From NCBI RefSeq assembly GCF_026914265.1, contig NC_069135.1:30753238-30817237 (forward strand): a stretch of 64,000 bases of DNA, written 5' to 3'. Below are positions 1-12,009 of the stretch, one piece after another; the first letter of the stretch is position 1, and every line of letters begins with the position of its first letter. The stretch comes from Mya arenaria. Its lineage: Eukaryota > Mollusca > Bivalvia > Myida > Myidae. Position numbers and translations under genes: made by a program. A model generated the notes under the pieces. That model ran no database searches. It was not told where the DNA came from and saw nothing but the letters and a program-made list of their open reading frames with translations.

Positions 1-393
1 ATTCCAAGACAAAAATTAAAAAAAGTTGTAAGAACGGTAAATCTGTGAAAGTGCAGCTTTAAGAAAAATGATATTTTCGGCAGTTTTCCAAATATTGAAA
101 CTGTTATGTCTTGAGTTATCTTACATGACTGAAATGAAGGCCTTGTTACAAAAAAGAGCTGATTTAGAGAAAAAACACTTTATTTTTGGTAAAAACTATT
201 AATCTGTAAGAGAACAGCTCTAAGATAACCATATATGTTAAATTCTCCTTTTCATCTTTTCTGTTAACTTAATTTGCATGCCAACCAGGAAATTGAGATA
301 ACGCATTCTTTATACTCAATTATAATTTTTAAAGGTCCATTTATAATTTATCGAACGATTAGTGCTCGAAATTATATTTTCACCAATGAGTTA
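1..393. repeat. 3'-flank module S with relics of a 'CTCTCACAG'-ended repeat
   Basis: No gene is seen here. The stretch resembles the segments at 6850-7330, 22690-22870 and 28240-28600, which lie downstream of other copies of the B-box/propeller gene, so it belongs to the duplicated 3' flank. Ends resembling GTGAGAGTGCAGCTT (near 45-62, and a weaker one near 190-225) match the terminus of a short dispersed element better preserved at 6850-7161. Seen by eye; no alignment was run. Confidence 0.5.
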
Positions 394-880
394 TAAGCTG
401 TTGAATCCGGTGAATCGGTAGAATAAAACAGAGGCTGTATAAGTAAACAAAATAACAATAACAACATAATTTATGTTTTCAGGTAAAAAAATCATCTGAA
501 GCTGAATAAGATATATATATATAGTATTAAAACAATATGTGATAATGTTCATTTGGCAATCAAGATTATTCAAATAATGATTTACAAGTTAAGTATTTAC
601 AATCAATCAAAGATATGATACTTTTTTGCAATATGTAAGCTGTTGAATCCGGTGAATAGGTAGAATAAAACAGAGTCTGTATAAGTAAACAAAATAACAA
701 TAACAACATAATTTATGTTTTCAGGATAAAAAAATCATCTGAAGCTGAATAAGATATATATATATAGTATTAAAACAATATATGATAATGTTCATTTGGC
801 AATCAAGATTATTCAAATAATGATTTACAAGTTTAGTATTTACAATCAATCAAAGATATGATACTTTTTTGCAATATGTA
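394..880. repeat. Tandem duplication of a 242-bp flank segment
   Basis: Two adjacent copies, 394-635 and 636-~880, begin with TAAGCTGTTGAATCCGGTGA and run in parallel with only a few differences. Each contains a TATATATATATAG stretch and the ATTCAAATAATGATTTACAAG block that occurs once in the 3' flanks of the other genes in the array. The near identity implies a young duplication in the 3' flank of the gene at 1081-3015. Confidence 0.85.
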
Positions 881-1080
881 TATTTTTTTATATAATGTTG
901 TACAACTCAGCAATAAATCACACATTGTACACCCAGCGGTATATCACTCTAACATTCTTAATAAAAGCTAACATATATATTATTATTAACAAGTTCTCAC
1001 ACTCACGCAAAGTCTATTTTTATAGAAGTAGGCTTATTATCGAGTGTACAAAATCTTCTGATGAACGTTTTTGTAATTCA

Positions 1081-3015
1081 TTATTTCACCTTCAACACAA
1101 TAATGTTGTTATTTTCATGTTGTCCTACAAAAACGCTGGATGAACGACTACTGTAACACAGTGAATGTGGTTTCACCAATCCATCAGCCTGCGTAGCCAG
1201 TGTAGCCAGCTTCCTCTTTCCTTCCCTTTCCACTTGAATTACGGTTTTTGAACTATACGAGCAGACAAAAACGTGGCCCAGAGGTGACACGTGTATGGCG
1301 CGTTGACCTTTCATATCAGGATCGCTGAACGTCTCTAATTTAAATCCTGTTCTATGCAGTGTTAGAAGCTCATCTTTTGAGTAACTTGTGATGTAAATTT
1401 TACTGCCATCAGAGCTTACAGCACAACTGTAAACGGTCTCTGTATCCGACTCGTCCTCAAACATCTTTCTCCTATCATTGCCTGCTTTGTCGTAAGAGTA
1501 AAGTGCAGTAAAAGATGCGATAAACATACGCCCTGAACGATAAGCTATTTGTCGTACTATGTGATTGAACGTTAACTTTCTTGTCTGTTTTAGCTTTAAA
1601 TTCATCACGTTGAAGAAAAGAACTTCATGTCTGTCCTTACCATTACAGTTGACAGAAACCGCCAACTCATTGCCCGCGATGTGGCATGCATCTCCTGGAT
1701 AAGTTGGAACGTCACAGTGATCGACAATCTGATAGGACTGGTTCAGGAGCTTTATACGGCAATTGTAATTGTCAACGAGAACGAGCTCTCCACTAAGTAG
1801 TTCACATATTCCACTTATGTTTGAGATTTGTTTGTCAATTCTAAGTGTTACATTGGATTGTTTCACATTTTCAACATTGAAAACATGGGACGTATTAGTA
1901 ATCTCTCCAAACAATTTCAAAGAAACAATAGAAGCAATCAGGTCGTTTATACCTGTATTTGGCACAAACGCCAACTACACTTTTTGTTTGGTTGTAGTGT
2001 CTTCGAGGAAAGCATTAGTTTCTGTAATCATTTCCTGACATCTTGAATATCCTACGTAGACCAAGGAATCGTTCATCTTACTCTTCGCTATGTTATCTGC
2101 AAGTGATTTAATGTCTTTGCTCATCCGTGTGGACTGTGCAATGTCTTTCTGTATTTGCTCCTCAAACGTTCCAACCATATCATCCATGTTTTTGATTGTG
2201 ATTTGCTCCAATTGGTCAAGGACCTGGTCGATTTTTCTTCGCAAAGCTCTGATCTCTTGAAGGATGTGTGCACGAGAATCCCGTATACATTGTTGAGTTT
2301 TCTTGCGGGACTCTTGCAGCTTCTTGATTCTTGACTGGATGTCTGCGATTTGTTGTGGAAGCCGTTTGAATTCTGTTTTGTCATGAATGCCTCTTGCTAC
2401 GTCTGGTATATGTTGTATCATCGAACATTGTCTTCAATTAAAAAAAAGAAAATTAATAACGACATTAACATAAAAATAAATAATTGAAGAGATCTGGCAA
2501 AACATATTATTTGTTATGGATCTAAAACTAACTGTTTATGAAAAAATGCTACCTATACTACATATGTTTACTTTACCAATATAAGGCTTAAATGCCTTTT
2601 TGTTTATATCTACGGTATCTTTTTGTGTACTCAATTCCCTTTGTGATTGCTGACATAGCTACTTTCGCTATTTGTACCTGTGTCCAACGGAGACGCATAT
2701 ATGGCAACACAGCTCTTGGTGGTCTCTGCAGAACAGCTCCACCTTTTTCCCGGGATGGTGCTCGCATATTTCCAGATCGTCCACGACCGTCCCAGGCACC
2801 GCCGCCCATTTCTTCACGTCCTTCCGATCAAGTACTCTGTGCCGCTTAAACAGGCCGCCATGTTTGGACTCGCATCGAGAGCAGTAATACTTTGAACAGT
2901 CTACACAAAAGTACCCAGCCTCAGAGTTAAGTCCGTCTTCTTCACATGGAGAACATGAGAAGTCATGAATTAAATCCGACACCTTATGACGAGATGAAAT
3001 GAATGAAGACGCCAT
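1081..3015 (-). pseudogene. B-box/coiled-coil/propeller (TRIM-like) gene, subfamily A, one in-frame stop
   Basis: Two exons: 3015-2678 (338 nt, starts MASSF) and 2431-1081 (ends TAA). The intron of 246 nt has donor CAG/GTACAA and acceptor GAAG/ACAATG. The split codon AG+A gives HRQCSMIQHIPD, so the Met at 2421 is not a start. Exon 1 has two B-boxes (CSPC, CVDC, CSRC, then CEHH, CCHIC). Exon 2 has a Leu/Lys/Gln-rich coiled coil, then a propeller (ISGICELLSGELVLVDNYNC and later blades). There is no RING. In other animals such proteins act as TRIM-type E3 or scaffold proteins. A TAG at 1975-1977 stands where the paralogues have Glu (KQEVELAF), cutting the protein between coiled coil and propeller; the frame is open on both sides. 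It could be a new pseudogene, a null allele, or a truncated B-box/coiled-coil product. Confidence 0.85.
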
Positions 3016-4596
3016 CTCTGGGTTTTTTTCGAGTCCTCCTTACTAACTAAAAACTGAATTTCATAATGCATTAAAGAACAGTAATAACCAAGCCCAAATG
3101 AAGAAAGAATCTGGTACGCGTATTGATGTGTTTTGCTTTTAATTTACGACCGTTCAAATAAACCTTTAAATCGTCCTATTGATTCCTCGAAACGAAGTCA
3201 ATTATCGACATATTTGATTTTGCCAAACATGATAAACAATAAGATTATTGACACCGGCGTATCCAGTATCAGTTCTACTTGCCAAATGTCATGATTTACA
3301 CATCGAGTCATTGACAATATCATTAGGGTAGAAAGCAGAACAATGATAAAATTATTAATAACTATTCAAAATAGATTATGGCAATTGTTCAAAACGCTGT
3401 CAATAAGAACCTGGGCCAAGATTGATATAGAGACTTAAGTAGGCTTTTGGTAGCAATATTATATTTAGCATAATAATAAATGCACAAATATATTGTCATT
3501 GTACTCCTCTCAGATTCGGTACAATGGTAATTGATAGAAATGGAACAATCAAATTAAAATTTGGGCACTAGTAATAGAGAGCACGAATGTGACCATAGTT
3601 CATATTTTCGAGCGATATTGTCTTCGAACTACTTTAAATATTTAGCAGGTATCAATTTACAAGTAAATGCAGTCTTAACAACCAAATACATGAATTGAAT
3701 GAGAGAAGATAAATCAGACGTATTAAAGATATAATATATAAGTAAAATACGTTTCGATCTTAGTTAATAGAATAACTCAATGTTAAATGTTTTTTAGTGC
3801 TGATACATTATATTCAATTTTCTTTCTTAATTCGTTCAGGCCTTTTTTGTAAGACTGCTGTTAACCTTCTAAAAAACGTTTTGATCAGTAGGCTGTTTCT
3901 TAAATGACATTGAAACATGAGTCATAAATCAAAGTAAATTGTATACAATCGCATTAGGTTGAACACAAAAGAGGACTATTACATGTTTTAGTTCGATTAA
4001 CATATCGATTGTTTGGCGTTAAAACACTGAAACACTTCTGGTTATAAATATGCGCTTACAATGTCAAGATACGTTTAATTGTAGGTTGTAAAAAGAGCCC
4101 CAAATTGAATAAAGATAGCATGCACGTATACGCACGAGTTGACTAGGAATTGGCTATAACTTAGATAATCTCCAGCATATACAAAAAGCTTTTGATGAGT
4201 GCATTTTAGGGTTGACATATAGAAAGGTCGATATGCGTTTCCCAGATCATTTAAGTCATAGAAGCATAGGTTTGTGTTTTTTCGACTGTCTTCTATTTCC
4301 ATCGTTTAGCATATCAAACTCAAGACAAGCGGTTACTTCTCTTTGCAGTACTCAATTTTTTATCGAGATGACTACTTATAAACAAAACTGCAAGGTAACA
4401 AACTCGTGCATAACAATTTTCATTGCAAGATGAGTTGTCTTTCTTTATACTAGTTTACACTGAGCCAAAAGATACCGTTCTACGTAAAAGTGTGTGTCGA
4501 GTTATAAACATATATGACTGCTAGTCTCACATCATATAAATTCTAAATTAGTCACGACATTTACATAAAGAGCTATGCTTAAAGGATCTACATTAG
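3016..4596. other. 5' flank without a recognised gene; partial Q module at 4050-4340
   Basis: I see no convincing coding sequence. The stretch around 4050-4340 resembles 30880-31180 (shared GATGAGTGCATTT(T/C)AGGGTTGAC and a TTTTTTCGACT block), a fragment of the Q module found whole at 19190-20760 and 36950-39110. The remainder is AT-rich and unplaced. Confidence 0.45.
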
Positions 4597-5366
4597 TCAC
4601 AGAGTTTCGATATGGCGATACAATTACATAATCTACAATAGTCTTTACGTCATAACGCGCTTTACGTTCTGTTTGGTCATTATGACGGCCAATGAACGCG
4701 TTAATAAACACAATACCAACTACATGCACCGTTATTGCGATGTTCTGACGCATGTTTCCGTTGCCTCGTAGAACTAGTAGCGCTCTGCCATCCGGTGTTT
4801 TGTCCGGTCTCTGTTACGCTTGAATTAATATGACAGTCTCGCAGCAGAACTCTTACATTATTCAGACGTTAAAGAACACGTTATATCTACATAAAATGTA
4901 TTTCCCAAGCCCACGTAACTTGAACGGACTTCGATTTGAACGTTTACAATGTTTACGCTTTGATTTCCGTTCACCGGAATCAGATATGTACAATTAGCAG
5001 ACACGTTCATGTACACGCTGACAAGTTGTTGATCAATGTATCATAATTATATAAGTAATGTCTTAACTATTGCATGTACAATATTGACCGCAGGCTAGCT
5101 TGAAAAAATAACGTAAACGGTCTAACGTTGTCATCTTTATTACCGCCGTCAAAACGATATTTACGTGGACGCTCCAATATAAACGTTTATGGTGTGAAAC
5201 TTCCAATGAAAGGTTTACAATAAAACAGCGGCAGGTAAATGTCGTTGTGCATTTCTGCTTATTGAACTTTATATGTCAAATGAATATTGTTTGTGACAGT
5301 TTTTTGAGCTGCGCTTGGAAACAAACAGTTGGTCTTCCAACCTTTCTCTCAAATGTAATGATTATG

Positions 5367-5447
<81 letters not shown>

Positions 5448-5589
5448 CTTGTAGTAGAAGAAGTACAAGTAGCACTAAAAGTAGTTGTAGTTGTAGTAGT
5501 AGTATAGGCATTAGTAGAAGTAGTAGTAGTAGTAGTGTAATAGTAGCAGTAGCAGTAGTTACAGCAGCAGCAGCAATAGCAGTAGTAGC

Positions 5590-5628
<39 letters not shown>

Positions 5629-5645
5629 TTAACAGTAGTAGTAGC

Positions 5646-5710
<65 letters not shown>

Positions 5711-5776
5711 AAGTATTAGTAGAAGTAGAAGTAGTAATTGTAGTAGTAGCAGTCGTTGTTGTCGTCGTCGTCGTCT

Positions 5777-5810
<34 letters not shown>

Positions 5811-6110
5811 AGTAGTAGTAATAGTAGTAGTAGTAGTAGAAGTAGTAGTATTAGTAGCATCAGCAGCACCAACAGCAGCAGCAGCAGCAGCAACAACAGT
5901 AGCTGCACTAGCAGCAGCACTAGCAGTAGCATTAGCAGTTGCAGTAGTAGCTGTAGTAGTAGTTGTAGTAGTAAAGTAACTGAACTTGCATCATGCATAA
6001 CACGAGTATAAATGACGTAACGTTTTCAATGGAGTCGTCGAATTCGAACTTCATTTTCTTGGTTACTGGAATGAAACAAGACCTCGCATGCAACAATAAT
6101 ATACTATAAA
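4597..6110. repeat. R module, copy 1 (segmental duplicate of 25099-28080)
   Basis: Starting at CACAGAGTTTCGATATGGCG the sequence is paralogous, in the same orientation, to 25097 onward. Shared blocks include CAATGAACGCGTTAATAAAC, GAACTAGTAGCGCTCTG, a triplet-repeat tract, and the closing block GTCGTCGAATTCGAACTTCA. No gene is recognised inside. The second copy carries a LINE in its triplet tract; this one does not. Confidence 0.8.
5369..5972. repeat. Compound triplet microsatellite (ATC)n/(GTA)n/(GTC)n, ~600 bp
   Basis: A run of ATC units is followed by long GTA runs with interspersed GCA, a GTC block near 5757-5810, more GTA, then GCA-rich units. It creates long low-complexity reading frames (poly-His, poly-Leu, poly-Ser) in several frames at once, which I treat as non-coding. 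The paralogous tract at 25757-26058 is shorter and differently composed. Confidence 0.95.
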
Positions 6111-6129
6111 GTACTGCAGGTGCTGGTGA

Positions 6130-7918
6130 AAGATTCAATTCAAAGCTGATTAAGTTTGCTAAAATATTACTATTTTTTTGGACATTATCGACATTATTTT
6201 AAAAATATTGATTTAATGAATAAAGCATTTTACGCAATCTAAGGGCGACAACAAGTGGAGGAAAACGACACATTAGGGGAATACTAGTTGTCTTACCCTG
6301 AGTTACTTATGAAATAAAGGATACACGTGGTATCGCAACGTCATTTAGAGCCTAAAGGTCAGAGAGTGAACATATCGGTTTTGTCAATACAATTTTATGA
6401 AGCCATTCATAAACATAAAGTACTTCATAATGTAGAATGCATAATTCACATTCAATTCATTAAATGATAAATATGTATGCAGTTCGTAAATCCCGACAAC
6501 ATCCATGATATAATGTTACATACATATATACAATGTAGCACACTGGTATTCATAATTGAAAGATGCAAAATTCAAGATTCAAACATATTTAGTAAGTAAC
6601 GTAAACTATAATGTTTCTTGCCACATGGTTAACATGATAAACATAATTAAAGATCACTAGACAATCAATGGTATATATATTTAAAAATAAGTATTAAGTA
6701 CAGTAAATGTCAGCCTTTCATAAACATATTACCAGTAATTTGCTTTTCAACTACAAGTCACATTGTTTTATAAACTAATCGGCAATAAAACATATTCTAA
6801 AGATAAACATAATGTATCCCTTATTATTTTAGTCACAGATACATGTTAAAGCTGCTGTCTCACAGATTGACCGTTTTTTTGTTGTCCTGGAATGACCCAA
6901 AATGTCTAAAAACTTGAGATGCAAGACCGCTGACAAAATATTAAATCGCTTTTATTCATATTTATGTTCAAAAATTTATGTTTAATAGCAAAAAGGAAAA
7001 AAAAGGAAATTTTCGTCCGTTTTCCAAATATTTAGATCTGTTCTATCGTGAGTTATCTTATATATGACCGAATTGAAGGCATTGATACCAAAATCAGGTA
7101 ATTTTGAGACAAAAACAAAACTAAATATTTCAAGACTATCAAACTGTGAGAGTGCATCTTAAACAATGATGTTAAAAATGAATACCTAATGATGTGTATA
7201 TTAAAATGTATTTTTCATCTTTTTCTCTCGTCTGAAATGTGCATATGATATTGAGATTCCGCATTCTATTTACTCAATTGTAATTGTTTAAGGTCCATAT
7301 ATTTTCTATCGAACGTAAAGTGCTCTAAGTTATATTTTCACCAATGAGTAGTAAGCTGTAATTGATTTGAATCAGATGAATCGGTAAAATGAAACAGAGG
7401 CTGGACAAGAAGACAAAATAATGATAGCAATAGCATTCATATCAGCTAAATATACTTCTAGAGCTGAATTAGAAAATGCATATATGTACTGAAATATCAT
7501 TACAGTTTCAGTTTCATTGTATTGGCAATATCAGCAAATACATGCCTTTGGCCAAACATAAACAGTATCATATATACTTAAATGGCCACACAGAAGAACA
7601 ATTAAACATATTTATATCTGACGAATATCTACAAACTATATGGATATCACTAAAGCAATATCTTATTCATTTAAGGAAAAGATGAATATTGAAACAATGA
7701 TTTACAAGCAACTTATTTACAACCAACCAAAGATATTTTAGTTTTTCTGCAAGATATTTTATTTCTTTGTTATGTTCTACGACTAAGCAATAGATCACAC
7801 ATTGTACACTAGTATATCACTCTTATATTATAAATATATAAACTATATCTTATTTTATAAGTTGTGGCAATTTTATCATGCAGTATACAAGTTCTTCTTT
7901 GAGCGTGATCGTAATTCA
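6130..7918. repeat. S module (3' flank of the intact gene)
   Basis: Resembles 22130-23262 (shared ACATTATCGACATTATTTTA, GTATTGCAACGTCATT-type blocks, and the AATGTTCTACGACT(A/C)AG block close to the gene end), and in part 28140-28798 and 1-1080. No gene seen. A TTTATT at 7758-7763 (AATAAA on the minus strand) is a candidate poly(A) signal about 155 nt past the stop of the gene at 7919. Confidence 0.6.
6850..7161. mobile_element. Short non-autonomous element with CTCTCACAG-type inverted ends
   Basis: The left end AAGCTGCTGTCTCACAGATTG and the right end, read in reverse complement (AAGATGCACTCTCACAG), form imperfect inverted repeats about 310 bp apart. A truncated relative begins at 22688 (AAGCTGCACTCTCACAGACT) and right-end relics lie near 28450 and 45-62. 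I recognise this as a widespread bivalve repeat but cannot assign its superfamily; no coding capacity. Confidence 0.5.
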
Positions 7919-9857
7919 TTATTTCAACTTTAACACAACAACGTTGTTATTGTTATGTTGTCCCACAATAAGACTGGATGTTGAGCTTCTGTAATACAGT
8001 GAGTTTGGTTTCACCAATCCATTAGACTGTGTGGCTAGTGTAGCCAACTTCCTCTTTCCTTCCCTGTCCACTTGAAGTACGGTGTTTGAGCCATACGCGC
8101 AGACAAAAACGTGACCTTGTGGTGACACGTGTACAGCAGTAAGATTTTTCATATCGTGATCGCTGAGCGTTGCTAATTTATTTCCTGCACTATCCAAGGT
8201 AAGAAGTTGATCTTTGGAGTAATTTGTGTAGTAAATTTTACTGCCATCAGAGCTTACAGCACAATCGTAAACGGTGTATGTATCCGACTCGTCCTCAAAC
8301 AACTTTCTCCCCTGATTGCCTGCCTTGTCGTAAGCGTAAAGCGCAGTGCCCGATGCGATGTACAGACGCCCTGAATGATGGGCTATGTTTTGTACTCTGT
8401 GACAGCACGTTAATTGTCTTGTCTGTTGTAGCTTTGAATCCCTAACGTTGAAGAAGCGAACCTCATGTCTATTCTTATCATTGAAGTTGACAGAAACCGC
8501 CAGCTCATTGCCCGCAATATTACATGCATTTTGTGGATGAGTTGGAACGTCGCAGTGATCGACAATCTGATAGGACTGGTTCAGGAGCTTTATACGGCAA
8601 TTGTAATTGTCAACAAGAACGAGCTCTCCACTTAAGAGTTCACATATTCCACTTATGTTCGAGATTCTTTTGTCAATTTTAAGTGCTGCATTGACGTGTT
8701 TCACATTCTCAACCTTGAAAACATGTGACATATAAGTAATCTCTCCAAACCGTTCCAAAGACATTAAAGAATCAATGAGGTCGGTTAGCCCTGTATGAAG
8801 CACAAACGCCAACTCTACTTCTTGTTTGCTGGTATTGTCTTCAAGAAAAGCTTTGGTTTCTGTAATTAATTTCTGGCATCGAGAATATCCTACGTAGGCC
8901 AAGGAATTGTTCGTCTTAGTCTTCGTCATGCTATCTGCAAGTGATGTCATGTCCTTGCTCAACTGTGCTGACTGTGCAATGTCTTTCTTTATTTGCTCCT
9001 CAAATGTTGCTACCAAAACGTCCAGCTCTTTGATTGTGTTTTGCTCCAATTGATCCAAGACTTGGTCGATCTTCCTACGCAAAGCTCTGATCTCTAATAC
9101 GATTTGTGCACGGCAGTCCCGTATGAATTGTTGATTTTTCTCGCGGGTCTCCTGTAGCTTCTTGATTTGTGATTGGATGTCGGCGATTTGTTGTGGAAGT
9201 CGTTTAAATTCTGGTTTGTCATCAATACCATTTGCTACGTCTGGTATATGTTGTATCATCGAACATTGTCTTCAATTAAAAAAAAATAAAAAAAATAACG
9301 GCATTAATATAAAAATAATTATTGTAGAATTCTGGCAAAACATATTATTTGTTATGGACTTAAAACTAACTGTTTATGAAAAAAACATGCTACCTATAAT
9401 GTTTACATTTACAAATGTTATGCTTAATTGCCCGTTTAATTATATCTGGTTTGTCTTTTGTGTAATCAGTCCCCTATGGGATTGCTGATAGTGGCCTACT
9501 TTCGCTATACGATTCGTACCTGTGAACAACGGAGACGCATATATGACAACATAGCTTTTGGTGGTCTCCGCAGAACAGCTCCACTTTTTTCCCGGGATGG
9601 TGCTCGCATCTTTCCAGATCGTCCACGACCGTCCCGGGCACCGCCGCCCATTTCTTCACGTCCTTCCGATCAAGTACTTTGTGCCGCTTAAACAGGCCGC
9701 CATGTTTGGACTCGCACCGAGAGCAGTAGTACTTTGAACAGTCCACACAATAGTTCTGAGCCTCAGAGTTAAGTCCGTCATCTTCACATGGAGAACATGT
9801 GAATTCATGAATTAAATCCGACGCCTTATGAAGAGATGAATCGACATTAAATGTCAT
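7919..9857 (-). CDS. B-box/coiled-coil/propeller (TRIM-like, RING-less) protein, subfamily A, intact copy
   Basis: Exon 1 9857-9520 (338 nt) and exon 2 9269-7919 (1351 nt, TAA stop) join across a 250-nt phase-2 intron (CAG/GTACGA ... GAAG/ACAATG), giving 562 residues with no break. I chose MTFNVDSS as start because it aligns with MAFNFDSS of the paralogue at 34910; an upstream in-frame Met at 9866 would add three residues. B-box 1-like ligands: C21, C24, C37, C40, C45, C48, H52, H59. B-box 2-like: C84, H87, C96, H99, C104, C107, H112. A coiled coil covers roughly residues 130-270, rich in Gln/Lys/Leu (QIKKLQETREKNQQ). A 6-bladed NHL/TolB-like propeller follows (~290-560; ISGICELLSGELVLVDNYNC, YDCAVSSDGSKIYYTNYS, VHVSPQGHVFVCAYGSNTV). 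No RING, signal peptide or membrane segment. Such proteins are cytosolic and often linked to ubiquitin or innate immunity; that role is inferred. Confidence 0.88.
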
Positions 9858-9991
9858 TTTGTTCAATATAATAAACTTTCTTTCACAAGACTTTAAATGT
9901 ACGCTTTAAATGGCTTATTCAGTCCACGAAAGGAAGTAAAATATCGTTTCAGTGCATGAATGATAAAATGGTAATGGCACCGGTATGTACA
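9858..9991 (-). promoter_or_regulatory. Conserved proximal 5' block of subfamily A genes
   Basis: The ~130 nt directly upstream of the start are collinear with 34911-35047 upstream of the paralogue at 34910 (shared TATAATAAACTTT, GAAAGGAAGTAAA, TCAGTGCATGA, ATGTACATTT). Beyond this block the upstream module runs in opposite directions at the two loci. That the two loci keep this piece collinear suggests it holds the core promoter or 5'UTR, but no TATA box or initiator can be assigned with confidence. Confidence 0.35.
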
Positions 9992-11470
9992 TTTATTTAT
10001 CTGTATACTCACAATATAGCGACTCTTGATCACTTTAAACAAACCAAATAATCTTCCTGCATTTATAAGACGTACTTAGAAAGCTAAGTGAGTTTAGACA
10101 CGAACCATATAATGTTTGCTTTCGGAAGTGATAATATATTTCATCTTTGATACGTCCGATATGTATTAACAATACATTTTTTCATTGATTTGGTTTAGAA
10201 ATGTTTTATATACGAAGGCCATAACAGAAATACGTAGTCGCTGTGAACATTTAACATAGGTAAAATTGCATTTATACTTAGCACAAAATCGCCGTAATCT
10301 TTTCTTATGATGTGAGAAATTCCACATAGATACGTTGAAATTGCTTGATGAAGTAATATTTTGAAACATTCGGGGTAGAGCCAGTCGGCGTACTTATCTC
10401 AATGACGCCAAACGATGCTGTTTACAAGGGTACACAAAGCACACTGTTTAGCTATAAGATTAATAAAGTTATATTGTTTATTTAAATGCGATTTTCACCA
10501 CTGAGTAACAGATGTCTGACAGTTAATGTAACCGTTGAACAAATACACCATTAATATAGTCCTTATGAAATGTTTTTAGCATGTTTGCATTTCAATCACA
10601 GCATGCTGAGATAACGTCATTATTGGATGATTATAGTTTTTTATTCGCATTTAAGAAAGCGTTTTGCTGATGTATAAACAACAGGAATCTTCTATGAAAG
10701 CTTCAAGTTTTAACATTCACCAAATATACTAGTGGTATTGTCAAACCTGAATGTTATATGTTGGCACTTTTGAACAAAACAACTTGAGACCTAAAATGAT
10801 ACCTTAATGAGAAATACAAACTATTGTTTAAACGTACATACTTCGACGCCAACCATTTCTCTCACTGGTGTCTGCAATACAAGCTTGATTCACAGACAGT
10901 TTGGTATTAATCTTACATTTGTCCAATGATACTTAAGTGCTTTTAGTCACAACATGTGGTAGCATAATACGCATGTATATAAGATGTAAAACCTGTTTTA
11001 TCACTTAAACCTTTTTTGCCAAACACACACAGTCGGCTAAAACCACCATTTCATGTTTAATTTTGATCGCACATCGGGTTGATGAGTGGGACGATTGGAG
11101 ATTAAAAATGTCTCCTTTTTTCCGTACTTTGGCTCGACTAGCAGCTCGGCCGAGACCGGGCAAAACCTTGCCTGTATTTATGACGAAAATTTATTTCGAA
11201 TAGAGTAGTATATCTTCCATCAAATTCTGAAGAGGAGAGCATTGTATCTCGTCCTGATTTCGTGCCTAATGTTCCTTAACAGGAAATGACGACATTTACG
11301 TCTACCCGATTATGACGTTATTCTTACCGGATATGACATAACGATTTAAAAGAAAGCAAATTCCGTTAAATGTATATTGAATTTGTTGTACTTCTTATTG
11401 GATATCATCTTCTACTGATAAACATAATTAAAATGATCGGATATACATATGGTTTTAAATTATTACGGGT
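9992..11470. repeat. P module, copy 1 (upstream of the intact gene)
   Basis: Duplicated upstream sequence. It is direct with 17990-18970 and inverted with 35080-36623. Landmark blocks include ACTCACAATATAGCGACTCT, GGCCATAACAGAAATACGTAG, GATATACATATGGTTTTAAA and a GC-richer patch near 11090-11170. Open frames in the three copies are not in agreement and are interrupted, so I do not call a gene. Confidence 0.8.
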
Positions 11471-11579
11471 AATACATTTATGAAATGCATGTAGCGCGGG
11501 AAATTGCATTGCTTTGTGGTATTCGGCTCATTACTAGAGCAGGTAACAGATGTAGGTCAATTTTGCTTTTTTAGGAAAG

Positions 11580-12009
11580 TATCTGACACTCGTTATCTTA
11601 ACTCGTTATCATAAAATACACAGTTTTATTCTATTTGTCTAGTGAAAAGAATAATCCCTCAAAATTCAATACCTTATCAAAGAAAACAAAACAAATTTTA
11701 TTTTATTTTATAAATGTATTTTATATCCATGGCAGAAAAAGAAAACAATATGTTATTATATGTCATACAGTGCAATGTATTTATTTATTCATTTAAGACG
11801 AATTTGAATATTCAAAACAATTACATTATTCACAACTTGTCAAAGATATAATACTGTTATTTTCACAACTGTTCTTCTATTCAGCAATCAAGCACACTGT
11901 TAAATTAATCAAACAAGTACACCATAATAAACAAGTTACAATCACACAAATTCTAATGTTTATAGGAGGTTGCCGTTTGGTAGTCCAGTATTAAGCGTTT
12001 TTGTTTTCA
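11580..12009. other. 3' flank of the subfamily B copy
   Basis: AT-rich sequence similar to 21640-21954 and 39320-39508 (shared CACAAC(T/C)(T/A)(A/G)TCAAAGATATAA and TTCTAATGTTTATAGGAGG blocks). It is the downstream flank of subfamily B genes; no gene seen. Confidence 0.5.

Noticed and set aside
1769-2038. Antisense open frames of ~90-98 codons opposite the propeller in several copies (1769-2038, 12626-12895, 14761-15051, 33649-33945) with similar sequences (TRTSSPLSSSHIPL)
   Set aside because: They mirror the conserved sense coding sequence, so similarity is expected. The intact copy at 7919-9857 does not keep the same frame open, and no start context or splice signal supports them.
2421-2424. 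Met codon at the start of exon 2 (MIQHIP) as a translation start
   Set aside because: The codon is Val in the copies at 34307 and 13280, and the phase-2 splice from the B-box exon runs straight through it.
2592-2887. Open frames antisense to B-box exons (also 9458-9691, 17485-17694, 24810-25043, 34535-34744)
   Set aside because: They are shadows of the Cys/His-rich B-box exon; the apparent conservation follows the sense strand.
5247-5998. Long poly-His, poly-Ser, poly-Val and poly-Leu frames
   Set aside because: Products of a triplet microsatellite open in many frames at once; not conserved in the paralogous tract.
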